Shown here: positions 5,759-10,496 of the stretch, one piece after another
Numbering within the stretch: the first letter of the stretch is position 1
Layout of the letters: each line of letters begins with the position of its first letter
Source: Candidatus Uhrbacteria bacterium
Lineage (GTDB): Bacteria > Patescibacteriota > Patescibacteriia > SG8-24
Direction: 5' to 3'
Assembly (NCBI GenBank): GCA_016205965.1
Contig: JACQSM010000045.1
Coordinates: 1-10,496, forward strand
Length of the DNA: 10,496 nucleotides
Notes under the pieces: model-generated
Told to the model about the DNA's origin: nothing
What the model saw: the letters and a program-made list of their open reading frames with translations, nothing else
Database searches by the model: none
Program-made: the position numbers and the translations under genes

Positions 5759-6076
5759 ATGCGTATCAAGAAAGGCGACAACGTGCTGGTCATGGCCGGC
5801 AAGGACAAAGGCAAGAAGGGCAAGATCGTCCAGGTCTTCCCTCAGCTTGAACGCGTCGTGGTTGAGGGCGTGAACGTCATGAGCAAGCACCTCAAGACCC
5901 GCCGGGCCGGCGACAAGGGCCAGAAGATACAGTTCCCGTCTCCGCTGGCGGCCTCCAAGGTGATGCTGGTTTGCCCCAAGTGCGGCAAACCGACCCGCCT
6001 CGGCATGAAGACGCTCGAGGGCGAGGGCGCCAAGAAGGTCCGCGTCTGCAAGAAGTGCAAGGAGGCCATCGAATAA
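5759..6076 (+). CDS. rplX: 50S ribosomal protein L24 with zinc-ribbon-like cysteines
   Basis: A 105-residue L24, an early assembly protein placed by the exit tunnel. The N-terminal KOW motif reads MRIKKGDNVLVMAGKDKGKK then GKIVQVFPQLERVVVEGVNV. The C-terminal part has two cysteine pairs, C72-P-K-C75 and C97-K-K-C100, spaced like a zinc ribbon; many bacterial L24 proteins share this while E. coli has lost it. It begins 5 bases after rplN (CCCCT-ATG) and ends one base before rplE. Confidence 0.96.
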   Translation: MRIKKGDNVLVMAGKDKGKKGKIVQVFPQLERVVVEGVNVMSKHLKTRRAGDKGQKIQFPSPLAASKVMLVCPKCGKPTRLGMKTLEGEGAKKVRVCKKCKEAIE

Positions 6077-6077
6077 T

Positions 6078-6629
6078 ATGACGACCAAACCTCGATTCCA
6101 ACTGAAATACGAGAAAGACCTGGCCACTGTCCTCAAAGACAAGGCTGGTTCGGCGAACGTCATGGCCCTGCCGCGCTTCCAGAAGGTCGTCTTGAACGTC
6201 GGTCTCAAAGCCGGCCTCAAGGATCCGAAGTTCATCGACCAGGCCGCCCAGACGCTCGAGCGCATCTCCGGCCAGAAGCCGGTCAAGACGCTGGCCAAGA
6301 AGTCGATCTCGAACTTCAAGATCCGCCAGGGCATGGTCGTCGGCATCATGGTGACCCTGCGCGGCCGCCGGATGTACGACTTCCTCGACAAGCTCGTCAG
6401 CATCACTTTGCCCCGCATCCGCGACTTCCGCGGCCTGTCGCCCAAGTCGGTCGACGCCGGCGGCAACCTGGCGATCGGTTTCCGCGAGTACATCTCCTTC
6501 CCGGAGATCCGCCCGGACGAGATCGAACGCCTGCACGGCCTCGAGGTGGTGATCGTCACCAACGCCGGCCAACGCGCCAAAGGACTGGCGATGTTCAAGG
6601 CAGCCGGTTTCCCGTTCCGCGATAAGTAA
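6078..6629 (+). CDS. rplE: 50S ribosomal protein L5
   Basis: A 183-residue L5, of normal length. It binds 5S rRNA in the central protuberance and contacts the P-site tRNA. Diagnostic: MALPRFQKVVLNVGLKAGLK, LERISGQKPVKTLAKKSISN, FKIRQGMVVGIMVTLRGRRM, YDFLDKLVSITLPRIRDFRG, and the C-terminal IVTNAGQRAKGLAMFKAAGF then PFRDK. Start and preceding stop are fused as TAATATG. AAGGAGG at 6059-6065 is the strongest Shine-Dalgarno string near any start, but it lies 12 bases from the ATG and encodes conserved-type Lys-Glu residues of rplX, so its use is doubtful. Confidence 0.97.
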   Translation: MTTKPRFQLKYEKDLATVLKDKAGSANVMALPRFQKVVLNVGLKAGLKDPKFIDQAAQTLERISGQKPVKTLAKKSISNFKIRQGMVVGIMVTLRGRRMYDFLDKLVSITLPRIRDFRGLSPKSVDAGGNLAIGFREYISFPEIRPDEIERLHGLEVVIVTNAGQRAKGLAMFKAAGFPFRDK

Positions 6630-6637
6630 GCATACCT

Positions 6638-6823
6638 ATGGCTACCACAGCGCAAGTCGTAAAATCCAACAAGAAGCCGAAGTTTTCGACCCGCATCGTT
6701 CGGCGCTGCTGGCGCTGCGGCCGCAAGCATGCTTACATGCGCAAGTTCGAGTTGTGCCGCATCTGTTTCCGCGAGCTCGCCAACCGCGGCGAAATCCCCG
6801 GCATCCGCAAGGCCAGCTGGTAA
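6638..6823 (+). CDS. rpsN: 30S ribosomal protein S14, zinc-binding type
   Basis: A 61-residue S14 of the short type. Four cysteines, C24-x2-C27 and C40-x2-C43, in the context RRCWRCGRKHAYMRKFELCR then ICFRELAN, form the zinc site; the end GEIPGIRKASW is the standard C-terminus. S14 completes the 30S head beside S3, S10 and S19. The 61-residue form is the ancestral bacterial version; the longer cysteine-free version of E. coli is not what is seen here. It starts 8 bases after rplE (ACCT-ATG). The 18-base gap to rpsH is the widest between neighbouring genes inside the cluster. Confidence 0.97.
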   Translation: MATTAQVVKSNKKPKFSTRIVRRCWRCGRKHAYMRKFELCRICFRELANRGEIPGIRKASW

Positions 6824-6841
6824 GCCGCACCACGAATCCCT

Positions 6842-7231
6842 ATGAACACCGATCCCATTTCCGACATGCTCACGAGAATCCGGAACGCCTCCAAGGTCCG
6901 CAAGGCCGAGGTGCGGATTCCGTATTCCAAATTGAAGCACGCCATCGCCCAGATCCTCATGGAGGAGGGGTACGTGATGTCCATGGAGAAAGTGGCCGAG
7001 GGCCACGGCGAGCTCAAGATCACCCTCAAGTACGAGGGTCGCGAGCCGGCCATCCGTAACGTTAAGCGCGTTTCCAAGCCGGGCCGCCGCCTCTATTTCA
7101 GCCACGACCGCTTGCCCCGCGTCCTTTCGGACCAAGGCATCGCCATCGTTTCGACTTCGCAGGGCGTCATGTCGAACAAGACCGCCCGCAAGCGCCGGCT
7201 CGGCGGCGAAGTCCTGGCCGAAGTGTTCTAG
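6842..7231 (+). CDS. rpsH: 30S ribosomal protein S8
   Basis: A 129-residue S8, a primary binder of the central domain of 16S rRNA. It starts MNTDPISDMLTRIRNASKVR; the middle has IPYSKLKHAIAQILMEEGYV; the C-terminal signature is GIAIVSTSQGVMSNKTARKR followed by RLGGEVLAEVF. The length is normal. In E. coli S8 represses the spc operon by binding the rplE-proximal mRNA; I see no obvious copy of its rRNA site near rplE or rplX here. It starts in TCCCT-ATG context without a Shine-Dalgarno sequence. Confidence 0.97.
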   Translation: MNTDPISDMLTRIRNASKVRKAEVRIPYSKLKHAIAQILMEEGYVMSMEKVAEGHGELKITLKYEGREPAIRNVKRVSKPGRRLYFSHDRLPRVLSDQGIAIVSTSQGVMSNKTARKRRLGGEVLAEVF

Positions 7232-7241
7232 AACCATCCCT

Positions 7242-7796
7242 ATGTCCCGTGTTGGTAAAAAAATTCTGCCGATTCCCAAGGAGGTCGATGTCCGCATCGA
7301 AGGCTCCGAGGTCAAGGTGAAGGGGCCCAAGGGCCAGCTCTCATTGGTGCTGCACCCGCACGTCAGCGCCGCCGTCGCCGATGGCAATCTGACGGTCGAC
7401 GTCAAGGATCACGAGAACGTCAAAGACCGGGCGCTTTGGGGCCTGTTCCGCCGACTCATCGGCAACATGGTGACCGGCGTGACCAAGGGTTTCTCCAAGC
7501 AGCTCGAGATCAACGGCGTCGGTTTCCGCGCCGCCGCCGCCGGCAAGAACCTCAAGCTCGAAGTCGGATTCTCGCACGACGTCAACTTCGCGATTCCGGA
7601 AGGCATCAACGTCGTCGTCGAAAAGAACCTAATCACCGTCACGGGCATTGATCGCCAACTGGTCGGCGAAACCGCCGCCCAGATCCGACGGATCAAGAAG
7701 CCGGAACCATACAAGGGCAAGGGCATTAAGTACGTCGACGAGGTCATCAAGCGCAAGGCTGGTAAGTCCGCCAAAACCGGCTCGGCCGCCAAGTAA
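7242..7796 (+). CDS. rplF: 50S ribosomal protein L6
   Basis: A 184-residue L6 with two repeated alpha/beta domains, sited near the sarcin-ricin loop and the factor-binding region. Seen: MSRVGKKILPIPKEVDVRIE, VKGPKGQLSLVL, the inter-domain ALWGLFRRLIGNMVTGVTKG, LEINGVGFRA, and the signature EPYKGKGIKYVDEVIKRKAG. About ten Lys/Ser/Ala residues extend the end. The 10-base gap from rpsH ends in ATCCCT-ATG. It is intact and normal. Confidence 0.97.
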   Translation: MSRVGKKILPIPKEVDVRIEGSEVKVKGPKGQLSLVLHPHVSAAVADGNLTVDVKDHENVKDRALWGLFRRLIGNMVTGVTKGFSKQLEINGVGFRAAAAGKNLKLEVGFSHDVNFAIPEGINVVVEKNLITVTGIDRQLVGETAAQIRRIKKPEPYKGKGIKYVDEVIKRKAGKSAKTGSAAK

Positions 7797-7805
7797 CGCA
7801 CGTGT

Positions 7806-8198
7806 ATGAGCAAAAAGACTGAAAAAATGGCACAAAACAGGCTCCTCCGGAAGCAGCGCGTCCGGGCCAAGGTCAGCGGTACCGCCGCTCGTCCGCGTCT
7901 TTCGGTGTATCGCAGCCTGGGCCACATTTACGCCCAGCTCATCGACGACGCCGCCGGCAAGACTCTGGCCGCCTCCAGCGACCTCGAGATCGAGGCCAAG
8001 GACGCCACGGCCCTCAAGAAGGGCGAAGGCGAGCGCAAAGCGAAGGTGTCCGTCGCTTACGCCGTCGGCAAGCTGGTCGCCGAGCGCGGCAAAAAGAAGG
8101 GCGTCGAAGCGGTCGTCTTCGATCGCAACGGCTTCACCTATCATGGCCGCGTGGCCGCCCTCGCCGAGGGCGCCCGTGACGGCGGTCTGAAATTTTGA
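7806..8198 (+). CDS. rplR: 50S ribosomal protein L18
   Basis: A 130-residue L18 that binds 5S rRNA with L5 in the central protuberance. Diagnostic: LLRKQRVRAKVSGTAARPRL then SVYRSLGHIYAQLIDDAAGK, TLAASSDLE, and the C-terminal VVFDRNGFTYHGRVAALAEG and ARDGGLKF. A second in-frame ATG at codon 8 (MAQNRLLRKQR) is possible, but it is preceded by A, while the first ATG has T at -1 like all other starts. It uses TGA as stop; rpsE begins 5 bases later. Confidence 0.96.
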   Translation: MSKKTEKMAQNRLLRKQRVRAKVSGTAARPRLSVYRSLGHIYAQLIDDAAGKTLAASSDLEIEAKDATALKKGEGERKAKVSVAYAVGKLVAERGKKKGVEAVVFDRNGFTYHGRVAALAEGARDGGLKF

Positions 8199-8203
8199 AC
8201 GAT

Positions 8204-8740
8204 ATGGCAAGGAATGAAGGCGGTTCGAACCGCAGGCATCGACCGGAAGAAAGAAAGGAATTCGACCAGCGCATTCTCGAGCTGGCTCGGGTGACTCGCG
8301 TGACCAAAGGCGGCAAGCGCATGCGTTTCCGCGCCGCGGTCATCATCGGCGACAAAAAGGGCCGGGTCGGCTTCGGCGTGGCCAAGGGCGGCGACGTCAC
8401 CATCAGCGTCAACAAGGCCGTCGTCCAGGCCAAGAAGAGGATGCTGACCGTGCCGCTCGTCAACGACACCATCCCGCACGTCGTCGACCAGAAGTTCGCG
8501 GCCGCTTCCATCCTGCTCAAGCCGGCCCCGATCGGTACCGGCGTCAAAGCCGGCGGCGCCGTCCGCGTCGTCCTGGAACTCGCCGGCGTGCCCAACGTGG
8601 TCGCCAAGATTCTCGGCTCCGGCAACAAGATCAATAACGCCAAGGCGACCTTGATGGCCCTCAAGCAGCTCCGGCTCAAGAAGAAGGCCGTTGAAACCGC
8701 GGCTCCGACCGAAGCCCAAGCCGCTCCGGCCGTCGCCTGA
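8204..8740 (+). CDS. rpsE: 30S ribosomal protein S5 with Ala/Pro tail
   Basis: A 178-residue S5, important for decoding accuracy and part of the mRNA entry pore with S3 and S4. It contains the double-stranded-RNA-binding-like domain RILELARVTRVTKGGKRMRF then RAAVIIGDKKGRVGFGVAKG (43-62) and the second domain with APIGTGVKAGGAVRVVLELA, AGVPNVVAKILGS and NNAKATLMAL. After residue 160 comes a non-conserved tail ending EAQAAPAVA. A TTG three codons upstream overlaps the rplR stop, but the ATG at 8204 gives the family-like start and follows a T. The next gene is rplO, not rpmD. Confidence 0.97.
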   Translation: MARNEGGSNRRHRPEERKEFDQRILELARVTRVTKGGKRMRFRAAVIIGDKKGRVGFGVAKGGDVTISVNKAVVQAKKRMLTVPLVNDTIPHVVDQKFAAASILLKPAPIGTGVKAGGAVRVVLELAGVPNVVAKILGSGNKINNAKATLMALKQLRLKKKAVETAAPTEAQAAPAVA

Positions 8741-8748
8741 TCATCCGT

Positions 8749-9192
8749 ATGACCATGCTTTCACTCCACAATTTGAAACCGTCCTCGGGAGCCAAGCGCC
8801 GCATGAAGCGCGTCGGCCGCGGCGGCGGCTCCGGCAAGGGTACGACCGCCGGTCGCGGCGGCAAGGGCCAGACGGCCCGTTCCGGCGGCCGCAAAAAGCT
8901 CAAGCGCTTGGGCATGCGCCACATCATTTTGCAAACGCCCAAGTTGCGCGGCTTCAAGAGCCACAAGCCCAAGGCCGTCGTGGTCAACCTCGGTGACGTC
9001 GAGAACCGCTTTGCCGCCGGCGAGCGCGTCAATCCCGAAACGCTCGCTCGCAAGGGCCTGGTCTCGGCCGGTTCTCGCAAAATCAAGATCCTCGGCGACG
9101 GCGCCCTCAAGAAGAAGCTGTCGTTCACCGGCGTCATGGTTTCCGAGAGCGCCAAAGCCAAGATCCTGGCCGTTGGCGGCGACGTGAAGTAG
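8749..9192 (+). CDS. rplO: 50S ribosomal protein L15
   Basis: A 147-residue L15, a late assembly protein with a long Gly/Arg/Lys-rich N-terminal arm deep in the 50S subunit. Seen: LSLHNLKPSSGAKRRMKRVG, RGGGSGKGTTAGRGGKGQTA, RSGGRKKLKRLG, the central KLRGFKSHKPKAVVVNLGDV, and the C-terminal GLVSAGSRKIKILGDG with KKLSFTGVMVSESAKAKI. Two ATGs compete: codon 1 (preceded by T) and codon 3 at 8755 (preceded by C); the start-context rule favours the first. rpmD, which normally lies just upstream, is missing, and the gap to rpsE is only 8 bases. Confidence 0.96.
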   Translation: MTMLSLHNLKPSSGAKRRMKRVGRGGGSGKGTTAGRGGKGQTARSGGRKKLKRLGMRHIILQTPKLRGFKSHKPKAVVVNLGDVENRFAAGERVNPETLARKGLVSAGSRKIKILGDGALKKKLSFTGVMVSESAKAKILAVGGDVK

Positions 9193-9202
9193 ACTCCGTG
9201 CA

Positions 9203-9255
9203 GGAGGGCGGCCTTTAGGCCGCCCAAAAGGCGGACCATCTGAAGGCCGCCCTCC
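9203..9255 (+). promoter_or_regulatory. Four-arm, two-state RNA leader in front of secY
   Basis: Four complementary arms fill the rplO-secY gap. Arm 1 is 9203-9215, arm 2 is 9217-9225, arm 3 is 9230-9237 and arm 4 is 9243-9255. Arm 1 pairs perfectly with arm 4 (13 base pairs) and also with arm 2 (GGGCGGCC 9206-9213 with GGCCGCCC 9218-9225, TTTA loop). Arm 3 pairs with arm 2 (CCGCC 9220-9224 with GGCGG 9230-9234, loop CAAAA) and with arm 4 (GGCGG with CCGCC 9247-9251). The folds 1:2 plus 3:4 and 1:4 enclosing 2:3 exclude each other. Arms 2 and 4 share the 9-base direct repeat AGGCCGCCC. No T-run follows; arm 4 ends 8 bases before the secY ATG, so control of translation start is more likely than termination. 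Confidence 0.6.
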
Positions 9256-9263
9256 AAACTCTT

Positions 9264-10496
9264 ATGTTCTCCAAGCTCTTCCAAGTCTGGAAAACGCCTG
9301 ATCTCCGCAAGAACGTCATCTTCGTTCTCGCCATGCTGGTCGTCTTTCGGCTGGCCGCCCACATTCCGATCCCGGGCGTCGATCCGGAGAACCTGCGCCA
9401 ATTTTTCGCGTCCAACCAGATCCTCGGCCTCCTGAACGTATTCTCGGGCGGTACCATGGAGAGCTTCTCGGTCGTGGCGCTCGGCGTTTCGCCGTACATC
9501 ACCGCTTCGATCATCTTCCAGCTTTTGGCGATGATCATTCCGCGTCTCGAAGAGATGCAGAAAGAAGGCCAGGCGGGCCAGGAGCGCATCAACCAGTACA
9601 CCCGCATGGCGACCGTTCCGCTGGCCTTCCTCCAGGCCTACGGCATGATCGCGTTGCTGCGCCAGGCGCCCCGTCCGGTTCTCGGCGACTTGGATGCTTT
9701 CGGCATCGCCACCATCCTCACCATCATGACCGCCGGCACCGTCTTCCTGATGTGGATCGGCGAACTGATCTCCGAGAAGAAGATCGGCAACGGCATTTCG
9801 CTGCTGATCTTCGCCGGCATCATTGCCGGACTCCCGAGCACGGTCCAGCAGGCCTTGGTCTCGTTTGATCCGTCGCAGGTTCTGACTTGGGCCGCCTTCG
9901 CCGCCATCGCCCTCGTCACCATCGCCGGCGTGGTCGTCATCTCCGAGGGCCAGCGCAACGTCCCGGTGATCTATGCCAAGCGCATGCGCGGCACCCGCCT
10001 CTCGGGCGGCGCCGAAACCTTCCTGCCGCTGCGCGTCAACATGGCCGGCGTCATCCCGATCATCTTCGCCATCTCCATCATCCTGTTCCCGCCGATGATC
10101 GCCCAGTTCTTCATCCAGGCCAAGACCGAGGCAGTGGCCCGTTTCGCCCAGGCGACCATCGCATTCTTTCAGGATCAGACCATCTACGGCATACTCTACT
10201 TCCTGATGGTCATGGGTTTCACCTATTTCTACACCGCCGTCATCTTCCACCCAGAACAGGTGGCTGAAAATCTCCAGAAGCAGGGCGGCTTCATCCCTGG
10301 CATCCGTCCGGGCCGGCCGACGGCCGAACACCTGATGCGGACGCTCAACCGCATCACCCCGGCGGCCGCCATCTTCCTGGCCGTGATCGCCGTGCTGCCG
10401 CTCGTGGCCCAGAACGTGACCGGATCGCAGACGCTGGCTATCGGCGGCACCTCGCTGCTGATCGTCGTCTCGGTCGTCATCGAGACCGTCAATCAG
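9264..10496 (+). CDS. secY: Protein translocase subunit SecY (C-terminus cut by window end)
   Basis: The first 411 residues of SecY, the ten-helix channel of the Sec translocon that exports unfolded proteins and inserts membrane proteins. No stop occurs before the edge; about 20-30 residues are probably missing. Membrane helices lie near 17-36, 70-92, 117-133, 147-169, 177-190, 206-227, 258-281, 307-328, 365-383 and 391-410. Both family signatures are visible: SFSVVALGVSPYITASIIFQ (67-86) and MWIGELISEKKIGNGISLLI (163-182). The C4 loop has NVPVIYAKRMRG and the C5 loop has GGFIPGIRPG, where R348 matches the essential E. coli R357 that contacts ribosome and SecA. The start follows a structured 71-base leader and has no Shine-Dalgarno sequence. 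Confidence 0.97.
   Translation, partial: MFSKLFQVWKTPDLRKNVIFVLAMLVVFRLAAHIPIPGVDPENLRQFFASNQILGLLNVFSGGTMESFSVVALGVSPYITASIIFQLLAMIIPRLEEMQKEGQAGQERINQYTRMATVPLAFLQAYGMIALLRQAPRPVLGDLDAFGIATILTIMTAGTVFLMWIGELISEKKIGNGISLLIFAGIIAGLPSTVQQALVSFDPSQVLTWAAFAAIALVTIAGVVVISEGQRNVPVIYAKRMRGTRLSGGAETFLPLRVNMAGVIPIIFAISIILFPPMIAQFFIQAKTEAVARFAQATIAFFQDQTIYGILYFLMVMGFTYFYTAVIFHPEQVAENLQKQGGFIPGIRPGRPTAEHLMRTLNRITPAAAIFLAVIAVLPLVAQNVTGSQTLAIGGTSLLIVVSVVIETVNQ

Noticed and set aside
6059..6065. AAGGAGG as a Shine-Dalgarno site for rplE
   Set aside because: It is 12 bases from the ATG, inside codons for conserved-type Lys-Glu of L24, and it stands alone: nearly all other genes have no comparable site.
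5606..7405. Very long open frames on the minus strand (also 3725-4897 and 8676-10331)
   Set aside because: They lie antisense to intact, strongly conserved ribosomal-protein genes and secY. Such frames are a by-product of GC-rich codon usage and their translations show no recognisable domain.
9206..9225. Intrinsic transcription terminator after rplO
   Set aside because: The hairpin is followed by AAAAG on the + strand, not by a T-run, and secY continues in the same direction. On the minus strand no T-run follows either, and there is no minus-strand gene to end.

Overview
The window holds one long co-directional cluster of ribosomal-protein genes, all on the + strand: the last codons of rpsJ (S10), then rplC-rplD-rplW-rplB-rpsS-rplV-rpsC-rplP-rpmC-rpsQ-rplN-rplX-rplE-rpsN-rpsH-rplF-rplR-rpsE-rplO, ending in a secY cut off by the window edge. 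This is the bacterial S10 + spc order with one gene missing: rpmD (L30) is absent between rpsE and rplO. No mobile element, tRNA, rRNA or CRISPR array is visible.

The likely host is a member of the Candidate Phyla Radiation (Patescibacteria), most like Parcubacteria. The pointers are the missing L30, the parcubacterial style of the L3, L4 and L2 N-termini, an L23 with a long Lys/Ala-rich N-terminal extension, the short four-cysteine S14, and Ala/Lys/Pro tails on several subunits. The DNA is GC-rich (I estimate about 60%) and reads cleanly with TAA, TAG and TGA as stops. The lineage is an inference from protein features, not from a tree.

Layout. 1-44: end of rpsJ. 45-351: a 307-base leader without a credible gene, holding two elaborate RNA stem-loops, one right after the rpsJ stop and one ending 17 bases before the rplC start. 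352-9192: nineteen ribosomal-protein genes packed with gaps of 1 to 18 bases. 9193-9263: a 71-base leader, the only other sizeable gap, with four mutually complementary arms that can fold in two exclusive ways directly in front of secY. 9264-10496: secY, 411 codons, C-terminus missing.

How it works together. The products build both ribosomal subunits. Several (L23, L24, L29, L22) surround the polypeptide exit tunnel to which the SecY channel docks, so co-transcribing secY with them couples ribosome and translocon supply. The two long gaps carry the only obvious regulatory structures, which suggests separate control of the L3-first operon and of secY.

Most striking signals: (1) all 20 start codons in the window are preceded immediately by T, and almost none has a usable Shine-Dalgarno sequence; (2) the switch-like four-arm leader of secY; (3) the two structured elements in front of rplC.
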